This document shows positions 1 through 5,976 of a stretch of 5,976 nucleotides of DNA, in pieces (positions within the stretch are counted from its first letter, which is position 1; every line of letters starts with the position of its first letter). The notes below the pieces were generated by a model, which was not told the DNA's origin, searched no databases, and worked only from the letters and a program-made list of their open reading frames with translations. Origin of the DNA: Candidatus Heimdallarchaeota archaeon (lineage in GTDB: Archaea > Asgardarchaeota > Heimdallarchaeia > Heimdallarchaeales > Kariarchaeaceae); assembly GCA_029882335.1 (NCBI GenBank), contig JAOUKW010000258.1:1-5976 (forward strand). Direction: 5' to 3'. The translations under genes and the position numbers were made by a program.

Positions 1-220
1 TATTCCCCACGAAACAGGATGCTATATAGGATGATAGTATCAAATAAAAAACAGAAATGCAGAGTAACAATACATTAATAGGTGTCATCATTGGTTGTAA
101 AATATAAGAACGCGTTGAAACTTAAGAAAAGCATAAAATTAATCAGACTGGATTTCTTTCTATTTTTGATGATAATTCAACTGTTAAAAAGAAAGAATAC
201 TTACAAAGATTTCATTTTTC

Positions 221-228
221 TTATATTC
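221..228 (+). promoter_or_regulatory. possible TATA-like element for the restriction enzyme gene
   Basis: TTATATTC lies about 65 bp before the ATG at 293. If it acts as an archaeal TATA box, transcription would start near 250 and leave a leader of about 40 nt, or almost no leader before the TTG at 254. No convincing purine-rich BRE is seen just upstream, and such strings are common in DNA this AT-rich, so support is weak. Confidence 0.18.
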
Positions 229-283
229 TACTGTTCACAGATGAGCTGATAAATTGGGTAAAATACAACTTGGAGACATTATT

Positions 284-289
284 AAAGGT
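284..289 (+). promoter_or_regulatory. ribosome binding site deciding the ATG start at 293
   Basis: AAAGGT sits three bases before the ATG at 293 and is the only Shine-Dalgarno-like string near the two candidate starts. The TTG at 254 has no comparable site. Together with the ATGA overlap this favours 293. The spacing is short, so it may work mainly through coupling to the upstream frame. Confidence 0.45.
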
Positions 290-292
290 AAT

Positions 293-3200
293 ATGATCCA
301 TCTTGATTACATTACAAATGACGTTTGGAGGTTTAATAATGGAAGTATTGATTTAATTTTAGAAAGTAAAATCAACGAATTAGCTAAAATAATAACAAAT
401 AATTCCAAAGTCATGGAGAGATTAGAAGAAGCAGATGTTAAAACAATTATTGTTGAACCCATTTTATCATTATTAGCCTATGATTACAACAAACAAGGTG
501 ATTCAAAAGAAATACCTGATTATTTCTTAAGGAAAACAAATTCAACTATCGAACGAGGAGCTCCTTTTACAATACACAATAAAATTTTTGATCATATGTT
601 GAAATATGAAACAGATGGTATTGTGGAGATAAAAGCAGGATATATCTCGTTAGATACTAATTCTCATGGAAGAACTCCATCATTACAAATCAAATCATAC
701 TTTCAAACCTATGGTAAAATGAGTAATGATAATATTTGTGGGGGTATTTTGTCTAATGGATATATTTGGAGGTTATATTACAAATTACCAGATTACCGAG
801 TTGATTACATCGAATTTGATTTTACAGGAATTATTAGTAAAATAAAAAATAATAATGAATTAATTATCGTAGAATCACTAGTAAATTCTCCTGATGAAAA
901 AGAAGTTGAATATGAATTCTCAGATATCTTAAGATTATTTTTATTTATTTTTTCATCTATAGAGAATGGAAACAAAGAATATGACATACTTTTGCAAACT
1001 AATGTTTTGTTTAATGGATATGAAGCAAGTAAAACATGGGAGAAAAGGATTTATGATTATTTGGAAGTGTGTGTATTAGATAATGTATTTCCAATAATTC
1101 TTAGAAACTTATCTTCCAAAATACACAATCTAAATTTATCAACAGGGGATCTTAATTTAGATGAATTATATTATAATGTATTATATTTTTTGTTTAAAAT
1201 TCTTACAGTGATGTATCTAGAGGATAATTTTGTTGATCTAAGTGAATCTGGGGATTATTATAATTTTTCACTACGAAAATTACGGGATAAAATTCAGAGA
1301 AATATTGATTATACTAATTACCAAAATAATGAATCATACAATCATCATGAATACTTGTTAAATCTATTTTCTATTCTTGATAGAGGTAATAAAAACTTAG
1401 GGATAATTGGATACTATGGAGATTTATTCTCTCCAGAAAAAACAAGCCTAATTGATAGACTACAATTATCAGATAAACAATTGATTAAATTAATCGAATT
1501 GCTTACTAAAGTAAATATCAATGGTAAATTAACTTTCATTAATTATGGAAAGTTATCTGTAAGTCATCTGGGTAGTATATACGAAAATCTGTTAAATCAT
1601 AAGTTAATACTTCAAAATTCTACATTATCAATTCGTAAAGAATCAAATAAAAGAAAAGAGACTGGTAGTTATTACACTCCAGATTATATAGTTGGTTTTA
1701 TTGTTGAAAATACATTACATCCAATATTCAGCCAAATTGAAGAAAATTTATATAAAATTGTATTGGAAGGACAATTTGATTCAAGTCAACACAAAGACCC
1801 TATTATGGAGATATTTAATCTAAAGATACTGGATCCTGCTTGTGGGAGTGGTCAATTTTTAATCGGCTCAATTAATTATATTTCCAATAAGTTATTTGAT
1901 ATACTAGATGTATTAGTGGATGAGGGTATTTACCTACCTTCGTTTCAATATTTGGTGGGTAATCTTTTTGTGAATAAATCAAATCAAGGAAAAATTTCAG
2001 GAATATTACAAAGAAAAATGATTAAAACCATTTTATTTGGAATAGATGTAAATGACTTTGCAGTTGATCTATGCAAATTAATTATTGGACTTCATACAAA
2101 TTCAAAGGAATATCCATTTCCTTTTTTAAATCATCATTTTAAAATCGGAAATTCATTATTAGGTGTTTCAAATTCTGAATTATCTGATATCTACGGCAAT
2201 CCTGCCTTTCCAACCCGTGTTTATAAACATTATCTGGATATTTTAATACAAAACACTACTAAACTTGGAAATTTAATGGAGTTAGATCTGCAATCAGTAG
2301 AAATAAACAAAGAATTGGATCGGATAAATTCTCATTTATTGACTCCATTACGTGAAGCATTAAATGTTCTACTCTATTCAAAAATTATCTCTAATTCAAA
2401 TAAATCTAAAGCACTAGACCAATTGGGTATAGATTTATTATCTGCCTTAAATGATTCAGATTATCAGACTATTAAAACAAAATTAGGAAAGGAATCACTT
2501 AAATTGATTAATGAGGTAAATAAATTCGCATTAACTGAATCAATATTTCATTTACAAGTTGAGTTTCCAGAATTAATGGATCAGAATTATGAGCTTAATA
2601 AAAAGCAATTAATAATACTCACAAACCCTCCTTATGGTGGAAAAATATCATTAAACAAGGATACAAATATAAATTTACTCCGAGATTACATATCAAGCAA
2701 ATGGTTTCAAGGTATAAAATACAAAATAAATTCCGAAAATTGTTTTTTACTAAATATACTTGACACATGTAATTATTTTGGAACTATTATCCCTAAATCA
2801 ATTGCATTTTACTCAACAAACTCATTCATTAGAAACACCTTGTTAAAGGAATTCAATCTCAATACAATATTAGATACTAAGATCGCCTTTAATAATGTCA
2901 ACACTGAAACCATTATTCTTTGTGCGTCTAAATCATTATCAAACGATAATTATGTTTCAATTTACCATACAAGCCCAAAATTATTCAAACCTATTAAAAA
3001 AATAAAATATGCTGGAACATTGAATCAAACACTCATGCAGGATGAAGGTTTCATTATTACCTCATTCATACCTGAAACATCTCTAAGTTTACTTAATATC
3101 ATAAAAAATAATTCAATTAGAATAAGAGAGTTATATACAGAGAATGAGGTAACCAGATCACTTTATATCCGAGATGAAGACAAAAAAGGAATAATTCAAT

Positions 3201-4225
3201 ATTCAACACGCTATCCTAATATCAAAAGAAGTGAAGATGAGTTTTTATTTATTAACAAAGTTCCTGATATTACATCAGCGCATATTTTGAAAATTTCTCA
3301 AATAAATCTACATCAATTAAATACATACAGGCAAGTAATAATTAAAAAAAACCTGTTATTACCAAAATTTTTTATCAAAGTTCTTAGAGGAAAAAAACTG
3401 GTTTCATTTATTGATTACCATGGACAATTCATTCCAACTGAGAAATTAGTATGTTTTATTAAATCCATAGTAAACCCATCTTCACAAAATAGCTTAGATA
3501 TGGGTTTCATTTCCGCCTGTATTAATTCTTCATATACTTCATATTTTATTCAAAATTTCGTTTTCAGTAATACAACTGAAACCTCACGGGTTATGGACTA
3601 TCCTTATTCATCTTTAATCCCAATTCCTATTATTGATCTATCAATTCAAATCAATGAGGATTTAATAAATATTATCAATGATACTAAATTAAAATTAAAT
3701 ATAGAATTTACCAATAACGAGTTAATCCAATTACAAATAGAAATTGAAAACTTATTTCGACAAATACTTCAACTCAAAGATGTAACCGAAACTAATCAAT
3801 TCAAACGATATTGCTATGAATTAATTCGATTAATTATCCAATTTCAATACCAATTGGAGGAGTATCAGCGAAAGTTAATGGAAGAATTCACAGAGAAAAT
3901 AATCCAATTTGCGAAAAATTATTATTCTGTGGACTGTTTTAATAAGGAATCCTATTCTTTTATCTTCTTCCCAAAAAATTTTAAAAATATAATAAATTAT
4001 GATTTTATTGATTTTTATAATAAGTTCAAAACTACACTTAACTTGACAAGTTGCAATCAAGAACTTATAGAATTTCTACAATTACAGTTTACTGATGTGA
4101 TATCAACTATACAGATGATAGAAGAAATTATTAGCTTAATTTATACTAAAACTAATAGGATAATAGGTTATTTATATGGTTTAGATGATGATCAAATACA
4201 AGTAATTATTGATGAAATAAATTGA
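293..4225 (+). CDS. type IIG-like restriction-modification enzyme: PD-(D/E)xK nuclease fused to N6-adenine methyltransferase and specificity region
   Basis: A single chain of 1310 residues (numbered from ATG 293) expected to bind a DNA site, methylate adenine with S-adenosylmethionine, and cut unmodified DNA. The N-terminus reads like an HsdR_N/type IIG PD-(D/E)xK nuclease: PDY at 75-77, EIK at 112-114, QIKSY (QxxxY) at 132-136, then ILSNGYIW at 152-159. The methyltransferase has gamma-class order: motif X GSYYTP at 458-463, motif I DPACGSGQFL at 514-523, motif II GIDVNDF from 583, motif III KIGNSLLG at 617-624, motif IV NPPYGG at 778-783. A target-recognition region follows at about 890-1115, with LPKFFIKVLRGKK at 1023-1035. 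The rest is mostly helical and ends in the family-typical YLYGLDDDQI. No frameshift is visible. It is larger than many type IIG enzymes (often 900-1100 residues), partly from about 150 residues between motifs III and IV. PglX of BREX is the main alternative; the nuclease motifs and the lack of BREX neighbours argue against it. A longer start at TTG 254 would add 13 residues. Confidence 0.9.
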   Translation: MIHLDYITNDVWRFNNGSIDLILESKINELAKIITNNSKVMERLEEADVKTIIVEPILSLLAYDYNKQGDSKEIPDYFLRKTNSTIERGAPFTIHNKIFDHMLKYETDGIVEIKAGYISLDTNSHGRTPSLQIKSYFQTYGKMSNDNICGGILSNGYIWRLYYKLPDYRVDYIEFDFTGIISKIKNNNELIIVESLVNSPDEKEVEYEFSDILRLFLFIFSSIENGNKEYDILLQTNVLFNGYEASKTWEKRIYDYLEVCVLDNVFPIILRNLSSKIHNLNLSTGDLNLDELYYNVLYFLFKILTVMYLEDNFVDLSESGDYYNFSLRKLRDKIQRNIDYTNYQNNESYNHHEYLLNLFSILDRGNKNLGIIGYYGDLFSPEKTSLIDRLQLSDKQLIKLIELLTKVNINGKLTFINYGKLSVSHLGSIYENLLNHKLILQNSTLSIRKESNKRKETGSYYTPDYIVGFIVENTLHPIFSQIEENLYKIVLEGQFDSSQHKDPIMEIFNLKILDPACGSGQFLIGSINYISNKLFDILDVLVDEGIYLPSFQYLVGNLFVNKSNQGKISGILQRKMIKTILFGIDVNDFAVDLCKLIIGLHTNSKEYPFPFLNHHFKIGNSLLGVSNSELSDIYGNPAFPTRVYKHYLDILIQNTTKLGNLMELDLQSVEINKELDRINSHLLTPLREALNVLLYSKIISNSNKSKALDQLGIDLLSALNDSDYQTIKTKLGKESLKLINEVNKFALTESIFHLQVEFPELMDQNYELNKKQLIILTNPPYGGKISLNKDTNINLLRDYISSKWFQGIKYKINSENCFLLNILDTCNYFGTIIPKSIAFYSTNSFIRNTLLKEFNLNTILDTKIAFNNVNTETIILCASKSLSNDNYVSIYHTSPKLFKPIKKIKYAGTLNQTLMQDEGFIITSFIPETSLSLLNIIKNNSIRIRELYTENEVTRSLYIRDEDKKGIIQYSTRYPNIKRSEDEFLFINKVPDITSAHILKISQINLHQLNTYRQVIIKKNLLLPKFFIKVLRGKKLVSFIDYHGQFIPTEKLVCFIKSIVNPSSQNSLDMGFISACINSSYTSYFIQNFVFSNTTETSRVMDYPYSSLIPIPIIDLSIQINEDLINIINDTKLKLNIEFTNNELIQLQIEIENLFRQILQLKDVTETNQFKRYCYELIRLIIQFQYQLEEYQRKLMEEFTEKIIQFAKNYYSVDCFNKESYSFIFFPKNFKNIINYDFIDFYNKFKTTLNLTSCNQELIEFLQLQFTDVISTIQMIEEIISLIYTKTNRIIGYLYGLDDDQIQVIIDEIN

Positions 4226-4300
4226 TCTAAATTACTATGTATATTTTAATAGGCTCATTTATGTTATTCGAATGAACAAATCAATACAATATTATAAGTA

Positions 4301-4312
4301 TATTTTATTTTG
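4301..4312 (+). terminator. T-rich stop region after the restriction enzyme gene
   Basis: TATTTTATTTTG lies about 75 bp after the TGA of the restriction enzyme gene, in the gap between two convergent genes. Archaeal RNA polymerase commonly stops at T-tracts without a hairpin. A shorter T4 at 4244-4247 could serve instead. No GC-rich stem is present. Confidence 0.3.
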
Positions 4313-4321
4313 TGATGATAT

Positions 4322-4326
4322 AAAAA
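4322..4326 (-). terminator. T5 tract after the surface protein gene (minus strand)
   Basis: On the minus strand the sequence reads GCTTTTTATA, about 31 nt after the stop codon of the 4358-5383 gene. It is a short T-tract of the archaeal intrinsic type. The remaining 4226-4357 gap holds an imperfect palindrome around ATTCGAAT (4266-4273) and nothing else I can assign. Confidence 0.3.
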
Positions 4327-4357
4327 GCTGATATATTCGTTAACAATACAAATAATT

Positions 4358-5383
4358 TCATCTATCTTTGCGTAGTTTTCTCTTTAATCCAGTAAAGCTG
4401 ATAATAGTTATTGATAATACTAACCAATTAAAAGGAGTATTATCATCAGTTGAAAATTCTTCATTCACAACAAAGGTGATGTCATAGGCTATATTCTTGA
4501 TTTGTGAATATATATCTCCCATAGATTGACTGAATATTGATATGTTATCATTTAAATCACTCAATAAATCAGATACACGTGATATATTCGATTCAAATAG
4601 TACTTGCATACTAGAATTATATATTTGTGCAATGAGTGAGTCTGAATGAGTTATATTGCTGATGATATCAAAATTACGGTTATCTATTAGAGCGTTCAGT
4701 TGTTCAATATAAGGTTGAGCAAGAGCAACAAAAGAAGAAGAAGCATCTGGACTATTGACCGCATTAGAAAAGTGATTTCTCATACCTACTGTGTATTTTA
4801 AAAATCCAAATCCATCAGACATATCTTGAACGAATCCATCTTCATTGTAATCTATCTGTCCTCCCAGTATTAAATTAAGTAACCTTTCCACCATTTCAAC
4901 AGTTGTGATTCCTGAATCTGTTATCAAATTATTCATTATTTCTACATCGATCAATGTACCTATACCAAATCCTCTTCCATCTTGAGGTGGATCAAAACCT
5001 AATGTCCAATTTGCAAATACATGTTTATAATGAAACCAAACTCCATCAGGTATTGTATGATTGTAGAGTATATTTGTAGTTGATCCATATGATAATTGTA
5101 TCTCAATATTTTGAGTGATATTGATGATATTTGTATTGAATTCAATTGCTCCTTGTTGAGTAAATGAATTAGATAAGCCGGAATTTCCCAATTTAATGAT
5201 GTATCCGTAGTTTTCACTTGTTTCTGGAGTATTAATAATAGAAACTTGATAAATACTTGAATATGTAGAACCATCTTGCAATACAAAATTAAAAGTTGTA
5301 TTTGAATAAGTTAAAGCAGAAACAGAAGAATTTGATGTAATTAACAAAGTTATAATAATATAAATCAGTTTATTCACAACCAA
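4358..5383 (-). CDS. secreted, membrane-anchored surface protein of unknown function
   Basis: I do not recognise this 341-residue protein. It starts with a hydrophobic signal peptide (about 1-23, probable cleavage after SVSA). A Thr/Ser/Asn-rich, strand-rich region (25-130) is followed by a mixed region, then a helical segment (about 215-305). A membrane helix (about 317-333) is followed by the basic tail KRKLRKDR. Signal plus C-terminal anchor predict an outside location with a tiny cytosolic tail. Eight NxS/T sequons (N28, N88, N108, N125, N243, N256, N266, N280) fit a glycosylated archaeal surface protein. DYNEDGFVQDMSD at 178-190 has the DxNxDG core of dockerin/EF-hand calcium loops, though spacing beyond it is imperfect. 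The start is TTG 5383, behind AGGT; GTG 5377 is the alternative, and an in-frame TAG at 5390-5392 rules out anything longer. It lies 55 bp downstream of the longin-like gene on the same strand and faces the restriction enzyme gene. Confidence 0.8.
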   Translation of the reverse strand: MVVNKLIYIIITLLITSNSSVSALTYSNTTFNFVLQDGSTYSSIYQVSIINTPETSENYGYIIKLGNSGLSNSFTQQGAIEFNTNIINITQNIEIQLSYGSTTNILYNHTIPDGVWFHYKHVFANWTLGFDPPQDGRGFGIGTLIDVEIMNNLITDSGITTVEMVERLLNLILGGQIDYNEDGFVQDMSDGFGFLKYTVGMRNHFSNAVNSPDASSSFVALAQPYIEQLNALIDNRNFDIISNITHSDSLIAQIYNSSMQVLFESNISRVSDLLSDLNDNISIFSQSMGDIYSQIKNIAYDITFVVNEEFSTDDNTPFNWLVLSITIISFTGLKRKLRKDR

Positions 5384-5387
5384 TTTT

Positions 5388-5391
5388 ACCT
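5388..5391 (-). promoter_or_regulatory. ribosome binding site for the TTG-initiated surface protein gene
   Basis: The minus strand reads AGGTAAAATTG. AGGT is four bases from the TTG at 5383 and ten from the in-frame GTG at 5377, so the TTG has the better spacing. No ATG exists in frame near here, so a non-ATG start is required either way. Confidence 0.5.
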
Positions 5392-5417
5392 ATTATACTT
5401 ATTTTAATCTATTCACT

Positions 5418-5431
5418 AATAATATATTATT
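5418..5431 (-). promoter_or_regulatory. palindromic AT element, possible TATA box or operator of the surface protein gene
   Basis: AATAATATATTATT is a perfect 14-bp palindrome in the 55-bp gap between the two minus-strand genes, about 35-48 bp before the TTG start. That is a workable distance for an archaeal TATA box with a short leader, preceded by CAAA on the minus strand. A dimeric repressor could also bind it. AT richness makes chance palindromes likely, so the call is weak. Confidence 0.25.
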
Positions 5432-5438
5432 TTGAAAA

Positions 5439-5976
5439 CTACTTTAACCATTTTCCAAAATATATGTACACATGTTTTTCTACATCTCTCTCATATTGCT
5501 GTGTAATCTCCCCTGATTGTATAACCTTTAGGTGATTGGTAATTATATACTCTCCGAGTTGTTGTGATGATCTTCTTAGTTTTGGATCATCTTGAGTTGC
5601 CCATACCAATATTTCTAAACTAATCAAGGATTCATCAATTTTCAACTTGGTAATTAATATTTTATTTTCCCCAGAATCTAGAAGTACTAGATTTGGTGAA
5701 CCTGAAATTTCTTGAATAATTGATTGAATACCAACTAAAGCACCTCCAGCTAATACTGTATCCTTAATCAGTTCTTCAGAAAATGTATAGCTATAACTTG
5801 GTATTCCTGCAGAATTAATAATCATGAGGTAAATTGGATCTCCATTTACTGCATTTTTGTATTTTAATATGAGATAGGTAATCAGAGAAGCAAGAACAAT
5901 CAAAATAATTCCCCAAATTATGATGGTTGTCAATTCTAACTCATTTCTTACATTATTGAAATCAATTCCATTATTT
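5439..5976 (-). CDS. membrane-tethered longin-like domain protein, 5' end probably outside the window
   Basis: The 3' end is the TAG at 5439-5441. The first in-window start is TTG 5933 (164 residues), but the frame stays open upstream for 14 more codons to the edge (including GIDFNNVRNELE), so the gene is probably truncated here. Numbered from TTG 5933, one membrane helix (about 3-23) is followed by KYK, placing the rest in the cytosol. The C-terminal domain follows the longin order strand-strand-helix-strand-strand-strand-helix: IYLMIINS and PSYSYTFS, helix 58-76, NLVLLDSG, KILITKLK, LISLEILVWAT, helix about 117-135, then a short tail ending GKWLK. Longin and roadblock domains are expanded in Asgard archaea and often act with small GTPases or as membrane sensors; that role here is inference. 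If it extends upstream, an outside N-terminal domain joined through the helix is likely. The next gene starts 55 bp downstream on the same strand, so co-transcription is possible. A divergent roadblock domain is the alternative. Confidence 0.65.
   Translation of the reverse strand, partial: NNGIDFNNVRNELELTTIIIWGIILIVLASLITYLILKYKNAVNGDPIYLMIINSAGIPSYSYTFSEELIKDTVLAGGALVGIQSIIQEISGSPNLVLLDSGENKILITKLKIDESLISLEILVWATQDDPKLRRSSQQLGEYIITNHLKVIQSGEITQQYERDVEKHVYIYFGKWLK

Larger units (their letters stand above)
126..296 (+). pseudogene. C-terminal remnant of an unidentified (possibly longin-like) gene
   Basis: This frame is open from 126 to the TGA at 294-296 and reads like real protein, with stretches such as TGFLSIFDDN, VKKKEYLQRFHF and FTDELINWVKYNLE. 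It has no start codon after the TAA at 123-125. The same frame continues upstream to an ATG at 57 (peptide beginning MQSNTLIGVIIG) but is broken by TAA at 105-107 and 123-125. A strand-like segment followed by a Lys-rich amphipathic helix ending in DELINW resembles the final strand and helix of longin/roadblock-like domains common in Asgard archaea; that family guess is inference. Its stop codon overlaps the ATG of the restriction enzyme gene as ATGA, the usual arrangement of coupled operon genes. This suggests an intact gene once preceded the enzyme. Alternatives are a sequencing indel in a living gene, or chance coding appearance in AT-rich DNA. Confidence 0.4.

Noticed and set aside
1..78. 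Open frame from the window start to TAA at 76-78, possibly a gene end
   Set aside because: It gives only 25 residues (YSPRNRMLYR...) with no recognisable motif and cannot be told from chance.
82..249. A second short frame from GTG 82 to TGA 247-249, with a KYKNA string also present in the longin-like protein
   Set aside because: It overlaps the better-looking remnant frame from 126, and its second half reads as low-complexity Phe/Leu/Lys translation. The five-residue match is probably chance.
254..292. TTG at 254 as the start of the restriction enzyme gene (13 extra residues)
   Set aside because: There is no ribosome binding site before it, and the stretch overlaps another coding-looking frame ending at 296. 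The ATG at 293 has AAAGGT and the ATGA overlap.
805..987. Minus-strand 60-codon frame
   Set aside because: It lies wholly inside the restriction enzyme gene in antisense and has low-complexity composition.
3875..4060. Minus-strand 61-codon frame
   Set aside because: It is antisense within the 3' part of the restriction enzyme gene, with no motif or ribosome binding site.
293..4225. Assignment as BREX PglX
   Set aside because: The N-terminal PD-(D/E)xK motifs are present and no BREX genes (pglZ, brxC, brxL) are visible in the window, so a stand-alone type IIG enzyme fits better.
4258..4282. Imperfect palindrome around ATTCGAAT as a terminator hairpin
   Set aside because: The perfect core is only eight bases with no loop, and the flanks match poorly, so a stable hairpin is unlikely.
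4999..5286. Minus-strand 95-codon frame
   Set aside because: It overlaps the surface protein gene on the same strand in another frame; that gene has a signal peptide and anchor, while this one shows nothing coherent.

Overview
The window is strongly AT-rich. It uses TTG or GTG start codons beside AGGT-type ribosome binding sites and carries T-rich stop regions rather than GC-rich hairpin terminators. Two proteins point to an archaeon, probably an Asgard-type lineage. One is a membrane-tethered domain with longin-like secondary-structure order. The other is a secreted, sequon-rich protein with a C-terminal membrane anchor and a basic tail. This placement is inferred from protein style, because no rRNA or marker gene is present.

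Layout: Positions 1-292 hold no intact gene. They hold a coding-looking remnant (about 126-296, possibly from 57) that ends in an ATGA overlap with the next start. Positions 293-4225 (+) encode one very large single-chain restriction-modification enzyme. It has an N-terminal PD-(D/E)xK nuclease, a gamma-class N6-adenine methyltransferase core, a target-recognition region and a helical C-terminus. Positions 4226-4357 are a short convergent intergenic region with T-tracts on both strands. Positions 4358-5383 (-) encode a secreted or surface protein with a signal peptide, eight N-glycosylation sequons, a DxNxDG calcium-loop-like motif and a C-terminal anchor. Positions 5439-5976 (-) hold the 3' part of a gene for a protein with one membrane helix and a cytosolic longin-like domain; its reading frame stays open to the window edge.

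How the genes relate: the restriction-modification enzyme looks self-sufficient (cutting, methylation and specificity in one chain) and is a stand-alone defence gene. The two minus-strand genes are co-directional, 55 bp apart, and may form a membrane/surface pair, but a joint function is only a guess. I see no CRISPR array, tRNA, rRNA, insertion sequence or obvious multi-gene novel system. The most unusual items are the broken gene in front of the restriction enzyme and the surface/longin-like pair.
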